DNA of 61,140 bases. Source: Achromobacter sp. UMC46. GTDB taxonomy: Bacteria; Pseudomonadota; Gammaproteobacteria; Burkholderiales; Burkholderiaceae_B. The position numbers and the translations under genes were made by a program. The stretch covers positions 1 through 61,140 of the forward strand of contig NZ_LZZS01000001.1 of NCBI RefSeq assembly GCF_014170335.1. Reading direction: 5' to 3'. This document shows positions 1 to 8,136 of the stretch, in pieces (the first letter of the stretch is position 1; the number at the start of each line of letters is the position of its first letter). The notes under the pieces are model-generated. The model was not told the DNA's origin and did no database searches. It saw only the letters and a program-made list of their open reading frames with translations.

Positions 1-198
1 CAGATGCAGGTTCATCTCCGCGGCCATCGTCCGCTCGATTACCGCTTTCTGGAACGACAGGAACAGGTCTTGAACCTCGCTGGGCGTCATCGGTCCCTTG
101 ACCAGATGGTCCAGTAACTCGGCCGGCACTTCAGGCAGCGGCCCACGGGCCGCCGCCTGCGCGGCTGCTGTGCGTCTCTTCTTCATCGGCATATCCAT
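1..198 (-). CDS. IS256-family transposase, N-terminal 66 residues (runs off window)
   Basis: Only the N-terminus is present. It starts MDMPMKKRR, and residues around 30-66 carry the LVKGPMTPSEVQDL stretch and the ERTMAAEMNLHL stretch typical of IS256/Mutator-type transposases, where the family's catalytic DDE core lies further downstream. The ATG at 198 is supported by an AGGAA Shine-Dalgarno about 8 bases upstream. The frame is open to base 1. Full-length members are about 400 residues, so the catalytic part is outside the window and intactness cannot be judged. Confidence 0.75.
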   Translation of the reverse strand, partial: MDMPMKKRRTAAAQAAARGPLPEVPAELLDHLVKGPMTPSEVQDLFLSFQKAVIERTMAAEMNLHL

Positions 199-249
199 GA
201 TCTTTATTCCTCATGATATGCCCCGCACACAAAATCCCGGATAGGCCCC
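1..249 (-). mobile_element. IS256-family insertion sequence, one end only
   Basis: The window opens inside an IS256-family element. Its transposase gene (start at 198) runs leftward out of the window. About 40-50 bases upstream of that start, IS150-type orfB coding begins abruptly (near 250), so the outer end of this element should lie at roughly 230-249. The terminal inverted repeat cannot be confirmed because the other end is outside the window. The position suggests insertion into, or deletion against, a resident IS3-family element. The boundary is an inference. Confidence 0.6.
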
Positions 250-651
250 AACGGCGAGATCGTGGCCTACGAAACCAGCCGACGACCGGTGTTCAAGCTC
301 GTGGGCAGCATGTTGAAAAAGGCGCTGGCTCGGCTACGTCCGGCAGACCGCCCCGTCCTGCACTCCGACCAGGGATGGCAGTACCAGCAGCCCAACTACC
401 GTCGCATGCTCGCCGCCCGGTCAGTGACGCAGAGCATGTCACGCAAGGGAAACTGCTTGGACAATGCCGCCATGGAGAGCTTCTTCGGGACGTTGAAGGC
501 CGAGTTCTTCCACCTGAACCGCTTCGAGAGCATCGACCAGTTGCAGGTGGGCATCAGGCAGTACATCCGTTACTACAATCACGACCGCATCAAGCTCAAG
601 CTAAAAGGCCTGAGCCCGGTGCAATACCGAGCTCAGGCCTTCGGGCTTTAG
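250..651 (+). pseudogene. IS3-family transposase OrfB, C-terminal fragment
   Basis: This is the C-terminal part of an rve/DDE integrase-fold transposase. The second catalytic Asp lies in LHSDQGWQYQ and the catalytic Glu in DNAAMESFFGTLKAEF. The usual C-terminal YYNHDRIK and LKGLSPVQYR motifs follow, then the stop at 651. The helix-turn-helix part, the first Asp and the start are absent because coding begins abruptly near 250 next to the IS256-family end. A GTG at 262 could only start a catalytically dead fragment. I treat it as truncated and non-functional. Confidence 0.8.
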
Positions 652-684
652 CTTCTGACCGTCCAACTTCTGGGGGTCAGTTCA
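250..684 (+). mobile_element. 3' remnant of IS3-family (IS150-type) element with right terminal repeat
   Basis: This is the right-hand end of an IS3-family element: the C-terminal half of orfB followed by a terminal repeat. The complement of 661-684 reads TGAACTGACCCCC followed by AGAAGTTGGAC. The left end of the IS at 60538 reads TGAACTGACCCCC followed by GAAAGTTGGAC. The near identity indicates the same or a sibling element in the same orientation at both ends of the window. The 5' part is missing here, replaced by the IS256-family end. Confidence 0.8.
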
Positions 685-723
685 CCTTCACGGGGCGTTT
701 TCATGTGCGGGACGGCAACCGGT

Positions 724-1377
724 TTATTTGACCGCCGACACGTCCAGCTTGGCCAGCGTCTTGGACTGGATCTCGTCCACCGTCACGCCCGGCGCCGTTT
801 CCAGCAGCTTCAGGCCGTTTTCGGTGACTTCCATCACGCCCAGGTCGGTGATGATCAGGTCGACCACGCCCACGCCGGTCAGCGGCAGATTGCATTCCGG
901 CAGGAGCTTGATGTCTTCGGTGCCGTCCTTCTTCTTGGCCACGTGCTCCATCAGGACCACGACGCGGCCGACGCCGGCAACCAGGTCCATCGCGCCGCCC
1001 ATGCCCTTGACCATCTTGCCCGGGATCATCCAGTTGGCCAGATCGCCCTTTTCGGACACCTGCATCGCGCCCAGGATGGCCAGGTTGATCTTGCCGCCGC
1101 GGATCATCGCGAACGAGTCAGCGGACGAGAAGATCGACGAGCCCGGCAGCGTCGTCACCGTCTGCTTGCCGGCGTTGATCAGGTCGGCGTCGACTTCGTC
1201 GTCGGTGGGGAACGGGCCGATGCCCAGCAGGCCGTTCTCGGACTGCAGCCACACTTCCACGCCCTTGGGCACGTGGTTGGCCACCAGGGTCGGCAAGCCG
1301 ATACCCAGGTTCACATAAAAACCGTCTTGCAGCTCGCGCGCGGCGCGCGCCGCCATTTCATCGCGGGACCATGCCAT
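724..1377 (-). CDS. scoB: 3-oxoacid CoA-transferase subunit B
   Basis: This is the beta subunit of a family I CoA-transferase, which moves CoA from succinyl-CoA to acetoacetate or a related 3-oxoacid for ketone-body and polyhydroxybutyrate-derived acetoacetate use. It has 217 residues, normal for the subunit. The active-site Glu is E47 in the SENGLLG motif, and the N-terminus VNLGIGLPT is characteristic. It lies 12 bases downstream of scoA, so the two form an operon. A pcaJ-like role with 3-oxoadipate is possible, but no other pca genes are nearby. An IS3-family terminal repeat ends about 40 bases past the stop. Confidence 0.92.
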   Translation of the reverse strand: MAWSRDEMAARAARELQDGFYVNLGIGLPTLVANHVPKGVEVWLQSENGLLGIGPFPTDDEVDADLINAGKQTVTTLPGSSIFSSADSFAMIRGGKINLAILGAMQVSEKGDLANWMIPGKMVKGMGGAMDLVAGVGRVVVLMEHVAKKKDGTEDIKLLPECNLPLTGVGVVDLIITDLGVMEVTENGLKLLETAPGVTVDEIQSKTLAKLDVSAVK

Positions 1378-1389
1378 GTCGTCTTCTCC

Positions 1390-2088
1390 TTAGGCCGGGC
1401 GAGTGGTGCGTTGTTCGATGCGCTTTTCCGGCGTCGTGTTCAACACGATCCGCTGCACATAGATGCCGGGCAGGTGGATCTGATCGGGATCCAGGCTGCC
1501 GGTGTCAACGATCTCTTCCACTTCGACCACCGTGAACTTGCCGGCCATCGCGACGTTCGGATTGAAGTTGCGGGCCGTCTTGCGGAACACCAGGTTGCCG
1601 CTGCGGTCGGCGATGTGCGCCTTGACCAGCGACACGTCCGGCACCAGCGAACGCTCCATCACGTATTGCTGACCGTCGAATTCGCGGATTTCCTTGCCGT
1701 CGGCCACGATGGTGCCCACGCCGGTGCGCGTGAAGAACGCGGGGATGCCCGCGCCGCCGGCGCGCAGCTTCTCGGCCAGCGTGCCCTGGGGGGTGAACTC
1801 AAGCTCGAGTTCGCCCGACAGGAACTGGCGTTCGAATTCCTTGTTCTCGCCCACGTACGACGCGATCATCTTGCGGACCTGGCGCGTATTGAGCAACTGG
1901 CCCAAGCCGAAACCGTCGACGCCCGCATTGTTGCTGATGCAAGTCAAATCCTTCACGCCCGAATCGCGCAGCGCGGCGATCAGGGCCTCCGGGATACCGC
2001 ACAGGCCGAAACCGCCCACGGCGATCATCTGACCGTCCTTGACGATGCCTGCCAGCGCCTCCTGGGCGCTTGCAAAAACCTTGTCCAT
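1390..2088 (-). CDS. scoA: 3-oxoacid CoA-transferase subunit A
   Basis: This is the alpha subunit of succinyl-CoA:3-ketoacid CoA-transferase, 232 residues. The CoA-binding glycine-rich motif [10 protein letters not shown] sits at residues 25-34, followed by [13 protein letters not shown]. It pairs with scoB immediately downstream to form the heterodimer or heterotetramer. The start [11 protein letters not shown] is preceded by a purine-rich AGGAGTTGGAG stretch. As with scoB, the substrate (acetoacetate or 3-oxoadipate) cannot be settled from sequence. The thioesterase and ETF-QO nearby fit an acyl-CoA catabolic setting. Confidence 0.92.
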   Translation of the reverse strand: MDKVFASAQEALAGIVKDGQMIAVGGFGLCGIPEALIAALRDSGVKDLTCISNNAGVDGFGLGQLLNTRQVRKMIASYVGENKEFERQFLSGELELEFTPQGTLAEKLRAGGAGIPAFFTRTGVGTIVADGKEIREFDGQQYVMERSLVPDVSLVKAHIADRSGNLVFRKTARNFNPNVAMAGKFTVVEVEEIVDTGSLDPDQIHLPGIYVQRIVLNTTPEKRIEQRTTRPA

Positions 2089-2323
2089 CGCTCCAACTCC
2101 TAGTTAAGGTCGAACTCAAGAGTGCCCGCCCCGCCGCTTGCGCGGCCGTCCCGCCTGGGGATCAAGAAATTCGGGGAAGGCCCTGTCTTTCCTTGGAGCG
2201 CGGCTGCCGGCGTCGGCCCCAACGACATCGCACGACATTGCCCGATGTCCCTGGGTCGCGGCGCCGAGGGTGGCGCGCCCCTTTATTTCTGTTTTGATTT
2301 TGTGCCTGATTTTAACGGCATGA

Positions 2324-2373
2324 CGGGCAATTCCGCGCGGGCTTTCAACGGAGAGCCCCTGCGGGATTGCCCG
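2324..2373. repeat. imperfect 50-base inverted repeat between thioesterase and scoA
   Basis: CGGGCAAT at 2324-2331 pairs with ATTGCCCG at 2366-2373. Inside it, CCGC/GCGG and GGGCTTTC/GAGAGCCC also pair, giving a long stem with small internal mismatches. It starts 4 bases after the thioesterase stop, so it probably ends or processes that transcript, although a classical run of U is missing. The rest of 2089-2376 shows no credible gene and should hold the scoAB promoter. Confidence 0.5.
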
Positions 2374-2376
2374 CCC

Positions 2377-2829
2377 TCAGGCGGAAGCCTTGAACTGCGT
2401 GGCCATCTGCGCCAGCACTTCCTGCGGCCACGGCGCGGACGTATTGGCCACATAGTCCATCCAGACTAGCACGTTGCGTCCGCGGGCATAGGGGCCCGCG
2501 TCGTCGCCCGCCTTCTCCAGCAGCAGCTCGAATTCCGCGCTGGAACGGCCGATGCGGGTCACCTTGTGCGTCACGCGCACGGTCGCCGGATAGGTCAGCG
2601 GGCGCAGGAAATCGCACGAGGCATGGGCCAGGATGGCGCCGTTGTCGGCGGGCAATTCGAAGCCCGCGTCGTACAGGATCTGCATGCGCGCCTCTTCCAT
2701 GAGGCGGAAATACAGCGTGTTGTTCAGATGATTCAAGGCGTCTGAGTCGCCCCAACGCAAAGGCAATTCCACCTGATGGGTATCGCCCACCGCCAGAATC
2801 CGCGCAGACAGATTGTCCGGGTTCACCAA
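2377..2829 (-). CDS. acyl-CoA thioesterase, 4HBT hotdog fold
   Basis: This is a 150-residue single-domain hotdog thioesterase that would hydrolyse an acyl-CoA. The 4HBT signature RWGDSDALNHLNN spans residues 25-37, with the catalytic-type Asp (D28) and the HLNN turn characteristic of 4-hydroxybenzoyl-CoA thioesterase relatives. There is no signal peptide, so it is cytoplasmic. It is transcribed divergently from the ETF-QO gene, with about 110 bases between the starts, and in the same direction as scoAB. Chain-length preference cannot be read from sequence. Confidence 0.8.
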   Translation of the reverse strand: MVNPDNLSARILAVGDTHQVELPLRWGDSDALNHLNNTLYFRLMEEARMQILYDAGFELPADNGAILAHASCDFLRPLTYPATVRVTHKVTRIGRSSAEFELLLEKAGDDAGPYARGRNVLVWMDYVANTSAPWPQEVLAQMATQFKASA

Positions 2830-2939
2830 TTACTCCTGAAGGCTAAAAGAAATACGAAGGCGTACACGGCCTCCGCCTGCAATACAATCGCCGATAATAC
2901 TTCCAGCCAAATATGGAATACATACGGGGAGCTTTGCAA

Positions 2940-4586
2940 ATGTCTGAACGCGAGTCGATGGAATATGACGTGGTCGTGGTTGGCGGTGGACCCGCCGGCC
3001 TGGCCACCGCAATCCGTCTAAAGCAGCTGGCCGCTGAAAAGAATCAGGAAATCGGCGTCTGCGTACTTGAGAAAGGCGCGGAACTGGGTGCGCACATCCT
3101 GTCCGGCGCCGTCATGGACCCGCTGGCACTGACCGAGCTCATCCCCGACTGGAAGGAAAAAGGCGCGCCGCTGAACGTGCCGGTCACGCAGGACAAGTTC
3201 CTGTTCCTGTCCCAGACCGGCGCGCGCGCCACGCCGAACTGGCTGCTGCCGCCCTGTTTCCACAACGAAGGCAACTACATCGTCCGCCTGGGCGACGTCG
3301 TCAAGTGGATGGGCGAACAGGCCGAGGCGCTGGGTGTGGACATCTTCCCCGGCTTTGCCGCCGTTGAAGTGCTCTACGACGAAAACGGCGCCGTGCGCGG
3401 TGTGGTCACCGGCGACATGGGCGTGGCCCGCGACGGCTCGCACACCGACCACTACCAGCCCGGCATGGAACTGCATGCCCGCTATACGGTGTTCGGCGAA
3501 GGCGCCCGCGGCCAACTGGGCCGCCAGCTGATCGAACGCTTCAAGCTCGACGACGGCCGCGACCCGCAGGCCTACGGCATCGGCATCAAGGAAATGTGGG
3601 AAGTCGATCCGGCGCAATCCAAGCCGGGGCTGGTCATCCACACCGCCGGCTGGCCCCTGGATTCCGACACCTACGGCGGCTCGTTCCTGTACCACCTGGA
3701 CCACAACCTGGTGGCCGTGGGCATGATCGTCGGCCTGGACTACGCCAACCCCTGGCTGTCGCCGTTCGACGAGTTCCAACGCTACAAGACGCATCCGGCC
3801 ATCCGCGGCACGTTCGAAGGCGGCAAGCGCATCGCCTACGGCGCCCGCGCCATCACGGCAGGCGGCCTGCTGTCGCTGCCCAAGCTGACGTTCCCGGGCG
3901 GCGCGCTGGTCGGCTGCGAAGCCGGTTTCCTGAACGCGTCCCGCATCAAGGGCAGCCACGCCGCCATCAAGTCCGGCAAGCTGGCCGCCGAAGCCGCGTT
4001 CGACGCGCTGGTCGCCGACCGCCGCCAGGACGAACTGACCGACTACCCGAAGGCCTTCGAGGCGTCGTGGCTGCACGCCGAACTGAACAAGGCGCGCAAT
4101 TTCAAGCAGTGGTTCAAGAAGGGCCGCACCATCGCCACCGTGATGACCGGCGTCGAACAGCTGCTGCTCAAGGGCAAGATGCCGTGGACCTTGCGCCACA
4201 GCAAGCCCGACCACGCCTGTCTGCAACCGGCCTCGGAATGCGCCCGCATCGACTATCCCAAGCCGGACGGCAAGCTCACTTTCGACAAGCTCAGTTCGGT
4301 GTTCATCTCGAACACCAACCATGAAGAAAACGAGCCCATCCACCTGACCTTGAAGGACCCGTCGGTGCCGGTCAGCGTCAACCTGGCCAAGTACGGCGGC
4401 CCGGAATCGCGCTACTGCCCGGCCGGCGTGTACGAATTCATCAAGGACGACCACGGCGACGACCGCCTGCAGATCAACGCGCAGAACTGCGTGCACTGCA
4501 AGACGTGCGACATCAAGGACCCGACCCAGAACATCGTCTGGGTAGCGCCGCAAGGCGGCGAAGGGCCGGTGTACAGCGGCATGTGA
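2940..4586 (+). CDS. electron-transfer flavoprotein:ubiquinone oxidoreductase
   Basis: This membrane-associated flavoprotein passes electrons from reduced ETF (fatty-acid and amino-acid acyl-CoA dehydrogenases) to ubiquinone. It has 548 residues from the chosen start. The FAD Rossmann motif VVGGGPAG lies near residues 13-20. The C-terminal 4Fe-4S ligands lie in SRYCPAGVYEF and NCVHCKTCDIKDPTQN. I chose the ATG at 2940 over an in-frame ATG at 2913 because GGGGAG sits 8 bases before 2940. ETF genes themselves are not in the window. Confidence 0.95.
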   Translation: MSERESMEYDVVVVGGGPAGLATAIRLKQLAAEKNQEIGVCVLEKGAELGAHILSGAVMDPLALTELIPDWKEKGAPLNVPVTQDKFLFLSQTGARATPNWLLPPCFHNEGNYIVRLGDVVKWMGEQAEALGVDIFPGFAAVEVLYDENGAVRGVVTGDMGVARDGSHTDHYQPGMELHARYTVFGEGARGQLGRQLIERFKLDDGRDPQAYGIGIKEMWEVDPAQSKPGLVIHTAGWPLDSDTYGGSFLYHLDHNLVAVGMIVGLDYANPWLSPFDEFQRYKTHPAIRGTFEGGKRIAYGARAITAGGLLSLPKLTFPGGALVGCEAGFLNASRIKGSHAAIKSGKLAAEAAFDALVADRRQDELTDYPKAFEASWLHAELNKARNFKQWFKKGRTIATVMTGVEQLLLKGKMPWTLRHSKPDHACLQPASECARIDYPKPDGKLTFDKLSSVFISNTNHEENEPIHLTLKDPSVPVSVNLAKYGGPESRYCPAGVYEFIKDDHGDDRLQINAQNCVHCKTCDIKDPTQNIVWVAPQGGEGPVYSGM

Positions 4587-4605
4587 TCCGGCCGGGGTGA
4601 CCTGC

Positions 4606-5472
4606 ATGACGGAACGCGTACTTCTCATTGGCTGCGGCGACCTGGGCCAGCGCGTCGCCCGGCGCTTCCTGGCGCGCGGCGACGACGTCCACGCGCTGCG
4701 CCGCCATCCGCCCATGGACGACGGCACTGGCATCCGCTGGCTGCAAGGCGACATCACGCGGCCCGGCGAACTGCCTGCGCTGCCCGAGGGCGTGACCCGG
4801 CTGATCCACCTGCCCGCCCCCGGCTCGCGCGACGCGTCCGTCTACCGGGGCGTCTTCATCGACGGCCTGCAGGCCGTGCTGGACGCGCTGGACACCTCCC
4901 GGCTCAAGCGCGTGGTGTTCGTGTCGTCCAGCGCCGTCTATGGCGAACACCAGGGTGGCTGGGTGAACGAAGACACGCCGCCCGCCCCGCAGGGGTTCAA
5001 CGGCCAGGTGCTGCTGGAAGCGGAAACGGCGCTGGCCGTGCGCGGCCTGTCGTCCACGTCGCTGCGGCTGGCCGGCCTGTACGGGCCGGGCCGGCTGCAA
5101 TTGATCGAACGGCTGCGCAGCGGAGCGGCAGGCGCGCCCGTCCAGCCCGAGCATTGGGCCAACCGCATCCATATCGACGATGCGGCCGCGGCGGTCGTGC
5201 ACCTGGCGCTGCTGCCCACGGCGGACCCCGTCTACATCGGCTGCGACGACACGCCGCTGCCCTTGCATGCGCTGTATGCCGACCTGGCCGCGATGATCGG
5301 CGCGCCCGCGCCGCGCATCGCGCCCGCCCCGGCGAACGTGGGCAGCAAGAAGCTCAGCAACGCCAGGCTGCGGGCAAGCGGGTTCACGCTGCAGTGGCCG
5401 GATTCCCGGCCCGGGTACGCCGCGCTGCTGGCAGCGGGCGGCCCCCCTCCAGCCGGCACGGCGCAGGCATAG
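4606..5472 (+). CDS. NAD(P)-binding epimerase/dehydratase-like protein (YeeZ-type SDR)
   Basis: This is an atypical extended short-chain dehydrogenase of 288 residues. The N-terminal nucleotide-binding motif is LLIGCGDLGQRV. The middle has VVFVSSSAVYGEHQGG, with the serine cluster and Tyr but no YxxxK, and a RLAGLYGPGR substrate-loop motif follows. This pattern fits the YeeZ/NAD-dependent epimerase group, whose substrate is generally unknown. The start ATG at 4606 is preferred to a GTG at 4597. It lies 19 bases after the ETF-QO stop and may be co-transcribed. Function beyond NAD(P) binding is not inferred. Confidence 0.75.
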   Translation: MTERVLLIGCGDLGQRVARRFLARGDDVHALRRHPPMDDGTGIRWLQGDITRPGELPALPEGVTRLIHLPAPGSRDASVYRGVFIDGLQAVLDALDTSRLKRVVFVSSSAVYGEHQGGWVNEDTPPAPQGFNGQVLLEAETALAVRGLSSTSLRLAGLYGPGRLQLIERLRSGAAGAPVQPEHWANRIHIDDAAAAVVHLALLPTADPVYIGCDDTPLPLHALYADLAAMIGAPAPRIAPAPANVGSKKLSNARLRASGFTLQWPDSRPGYAALLAAGGPPPAGTAQA

Positions 5473-5543
5473 TTCGCCCGGCACCGAATCGTTGCGTGCG
5501 CGGGCGGCGGATACTGGCAGCCGGATCCACCACCGGCCACGCC

Positions 5544-6629
5544 ATGCTTCCCGCCCCCCCCCTGCTTGCCGTCACGCACGCCGACCCTTACCCCTACTAC
5601 GCCGCGCTGGCGCGCGAAAAACCGCTGTACCGGGACGACGCGCTGGACCTTTGGATCGCCAGCCATCCGGACACGATCCTGGCCGTGATGCGCGCCCCCG
5701 CCGCCCGCGTCCGGCCGCCGTCGGAACCCGTGCCGAAAGGCCTGTGTGGCGGCCCGGCCGGCGAGTTGTTCGGCCGCTTCGTGCGCATGAACGATAGCGC
5801 GGTGCACACGCGGCTGAAGGGCTTGCTGGCCGCATTCATCCAGGAACAAGGCGCGCGGGCCTGTACGCCGCAATGGCCCGCGATGCCGGCCACGGACGCC
5901 GCCGCCGTGGACCACTGGCTGACCGCCGCGCCGGTGCATGCGCAAGCCGCTTTTCTGGGACTGGCCCCCGCCTTGCAGGCCGATAGCGCAGCGCAGATCG
6001 CCGCCTTCCTGTCCGCCCTGCCCGCCACGGCGGATGCAAGCCAGGTCGCCGCCGGACATGCCGCCGCCCGCGCGCTGCAGACCCGTCTGGAATCCTTCCT
6101 GCTTGCCGATGACGTCGCCCCGGCGTTGCGCACGCTGCGCGACGACGGCGCCCGCGCGGACATCCCCGTTGCGGTGCTGGCGGCCAACCTTGCCGGCCTG
6201 CTGTTCCAGTCTGGCGAAGCCGGCGCCGGGCTGCTGGGCAACACGCTGGTCCATGCGGGCAGGCGCGGCCTGGCTGCCGCCGAGGCCAGCGCCGATGCCG
6301 AGGCGATCGTCGGCCACGTCATCCGCCACGATCCGCCGCTGCACAACACGCGGCGGTTCCTGGCGGACACGCTCACGGTCGGCGGCCAGCGGATCGAAGC
6401 CGGCCAGACCGTGTTGCTGGTGCTGGCCGCCGCCGCGTCCGTGCAGCCCGACGCCAGCTGGACGTTCGGAGCGCTTGGCCACGCCTGCCCCGGCCAAGGC
6501 TTGGCGCGCCACCATGCGGCGAGCGCGCTGTCCCACCTGCTGCGGGCCGGCGCCGACCCCGCGGCCCTGGCCTTCCGTTTCCGTTATCGGCCGCTGCCCA
6601 ATGCGCGCGTGCCGCAATTCGCGTTTTAA
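5544..6629 (+). CDS. cytochrome P450-like protein with non-canonical ExxR and I-helix
   Basis: This 361-residue soluble P450 is shorter than the usual roughly 400. The N-terminus ADPYPYYAALAREKPLYR is typical of bacterial class I P450s. The haem-ligand loop FGALGHACPG places the thiolate at C315. Two hallmark residues differ. The K-helix ExxR is H258-V-I-R261. The I-helix oxygen-activation Thr position in FQSGEAGAGLLGN is Gly227. The rest of the K-helix/meander (RHDPPLHNTRRF) is intact, so this looks like a diverged enzyme and not a sequencing error. It is paired with the ABM protein 14 bases downstream. Substrate unknown. Confidence 0.8.
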   Translation: MLPAPPLLAVTHADPYPYYAALAREKPLYRDDALDLWIASHPDTILAVMRAPAARVRPPSEPVPKGLCGGPAGELFGRFVRMNDSAVHTRLKGLLAAFIQEQGARACTPQWPAMPATDAAAVDHWLTAAPVHAQAAFLGLAPALQADSAAQIAAFLSALPATADASQVAAGHAAARALQTRLESFLLADDVAPALRTLRDDGARADIPVAVLAANLAGLLFQSGEAGAGLLGNTLVHAGRRGLAAAEASADAEAIVGHVIRHDPPLHNTRRFLADTLTVGGQRIEAGQTVLLVLAAAASVQPDASWTFGALGHACPGQGLARHHAASALSHLLRAGADPAALAFRFRYRPLPNARVPQFAF

Positions 6630-6643
6630 AAGGAACCCGCACC

Positions 6644-6988
6644 ATGATCGCCGTGATATTCGAAGTCGAACCCGCCAATGGCAACCCCGATCCCTATCTG
6701 CAGATCGCCGCCGGCCTGATCGACGAGCTCAAAGCCGTCGACGGATTCATTTCCGTCGAGCGCTTCCAAAGCCTGACACAGCCGGGCAAGCTGCTGTCTC
6801 TGTCGTTCTGGCGCGATGAAGAGGCGGTGAAGCGCTGGCGGTCGCTGGAATCGCACCGCCGCGCGCAGGAAGCGGGGCGCGGCGTCGTGTTCCAGAACTA
6901 TCGCCTGCGAGTCGCGCAGGTGCTGCGGGACTACGGCATGGCCGAACGCGACGAGGCGCCGTCCGATAGCCGCAGCCGGCATGGTTGA
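6644..6988 (+). CDS. antibiotic-biosynthesis-monooxygenase (ABM) domain protein
   Basis: This small 114-residue dimeric alpha/beta-barrel-type ABM protein carries the family core: VIFEVEP at the N-terminus, then FISVERFQSL, LLSLSFWRDEEAVKRWR and HRRAQEAGR. Family members include cofactor-free monooxygenases and haem-degrading relatives, and many are uncharacterised. The AAAGGAACC Shine-Dalgarno sits in the 14-base gap after the P450 stop, so the two are almost certainly one operon. The pairing suggests a shared small-molecule oxidation, but no substrate is indicated. About 136 bases with no gene follow. Confidence 0.75.
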   Translation: MIAVIFEVEPANGNPDPYLQIAAGLIDELKAVDGFISVERFQSLTQPGKLLSLSFWRDEEAVKRWRSLESHRRAQEAGRGVVFQNYRLRVAQVLRDYGMAERDEAPSDSRSRHG

Positions 6989-7010
6989 GGGGCACTGGAT
7001 TCACGTCGTT

Positions 7011-7020
7011 TTGTATTAAT
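7011..7020 (+). promoter_or_regulatory. TTGTATTAAT element upstream of the GntR gene (candidate operator half-site)
   Basis: TTGTATTAAT lies about 105 bases before the GntR start, in an AT-rich patch of an otherwise GC-rich region. The same half-site occurs as an inverted pair at 8073-8098, upstream of the aminotransferase. A shared site at both promoters is what autoregulation plus control of the neighbour would look like. This is inference from sequence matching only. Confidence 0.35.
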
Positions 7021-7124
7021 TTCCAATAAAATTCACGAGACGGCACTTACCCCTGCACGTCGGCCTGCGGCGCTCCGGTACCATTCCCCTTCTGCCGCCC
7101 TTTTTACCGCCACGCCGACGCGCC

Positions 7125-8006
7125 ATGTCCACCGCCGCCCCCGCCCGCCCCACGCCGCTGCAAGTCGATCTGGCTCGCCATATCGCAGAAGACATCGTGG
7201 CGCGGCGCCACCGGCCGGGCGACCACCTGTCGGAAGAGGCTCTGGCCGCGGCCTACAAGGTGTCGCGCACACCGGTGCGCGGCGCGCTGCGCTTGCTGGC
7301 CGCACAGGGCCTGATCACGCACCGTCCCAACAGCGGCTATACCGTCGCGGACAACGCGACGGCGGGCGCCCCGTTGATCGAAGGCGCCGGCCCTACACAA
7401 AACGAGCTTTACCGCCGCCTGATCGACGACCGCGCATCGCGCGGCCTGCCCGAGACCTTCACGGAACGCGACCTGCTCCTACGGTATGGCATTGCGCGCA
7501 GCGTGCTGGCCAAAACGCTTCTGCAGCTATCCGCCGACGGGTTGATCGAAAAGCGCAAAGGGCACGGCTGGCAATTCGCGCCCTCGCTGGAGAACGCCGA
7601 AGCGCTCAACGAAAGCTACCGCTTCCGCATGGCCATCGAATGCGCGGGGCTGCTGGAACCCGCGTTCCGCGTCGACAAGCCGGCGCTGGCGCGCATGCGC
7701 GCCGCGCACGAAGCGCTGATCCAGCACGACGACGCCGACATCTCGGCCACCGATTTTTTCGCGCTGAACACGTCCTTCCATGAATTGCTGGCCCGCTTCT
7801 CCGGCAACCGCTACATCCTGCAAGCGGTGCAGCAGCAGAACCAGTTGCGCCGGCTGGAGGAACACGCCGCGTTCTATCGCGACGCGCGCTTCGTGAACTC
7901 CACCAATGAACACCTGCAGATCATCGGCGCGGTGGAATCGGGCGACCAGGAATGGGCCGCCCAACTGATGCGCCACCACCTGAAAGCCTCGCTGCAAGCC
8001 TCCTGA
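7125..8006 (+). CDS. GntR/FadR-family regulator with two winged-helix domains and an FCD domain
   Basis: This is a 293-residue transcription regulator. The first GntR winged helix spans about residues 12-75 (SEEALAAAYKVSRTPVRGAL, then GLITHRPNSGYTV). A second, weaker winged helix follows at about 91-152 (TERDLLLRYGIARSVLAKTL, then GLIEKRKGHGWQF). The C-terminal alpha-helical FCD ligand domain covers about 165-290, with a family-type LNTSFHELL motif. Most FCD members have one winged helix. The gene precedes the aminotransferase, which it likely controls. The effector is unknown, possibly an amino acid or amine. Confidence 0.85.
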   Translation: MSTAAPARPTPLQVDLARHIAEDIVARRHRPGDHLSEEALAAAYKVSRTPVRGALRLLAAQGLITHRPNSGYTVADNATAGAPLIEGAGPTQNELYRRLIDDRASRGLPETFTERDLLLRYGIARSVLAKTLLQLSADGLIEKRKGHGWQFAPSLENAEALNESYRFRMAIECAGLLEPAFRVDKPALARMRAAHEALIQHDDADISATDFFALNTSFHELLARFSGNRYILQAVQQQNQLRRLEEHAAFYRDARFVNSTNEHLQIIGAVESGDQEWAAQLMRHHLKASLQAS

Positions 8007-8072
8007 CACTACCTCGGCCCGCTCGCCGCGCCCGCCCAACAAGCCGACATGCTGCCTTGAGCACGACCCATA

Positions 8073-8098
8073 TTGTATTTATCATTTATTTAATACAA
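8073..8098. promoter_or_regulatory. inverted repeat TTGTATT-N12-AATACAA before the aminotransferase
   Basis: TTGTATT at 8073-8079 and AATACAA at 8092-8098 form a perfect 7-base inverted repeat in an AT-rich stretch, 39 bases before the aminotransferase start. Its right arm reads TTGTATTAA on the other strand, matching the element at 7011. It is a good candidate operator for the preceding GntR protein, overlapping the likely promoter of the aminotransferase gene. Confidence 0.45.
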
Positions 8099-8136
8099 AA
8101 TAAGCGAACCTGAAATCACCCGCAGCAGGATCGCCC

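Noticed and set aside
703..2103. 466-residue plus-strand frame over scoAB
   Set aside because: It is His/Gln/Arg-rich, opposite two clear CoA-transferase subunits, with no ribosome site.
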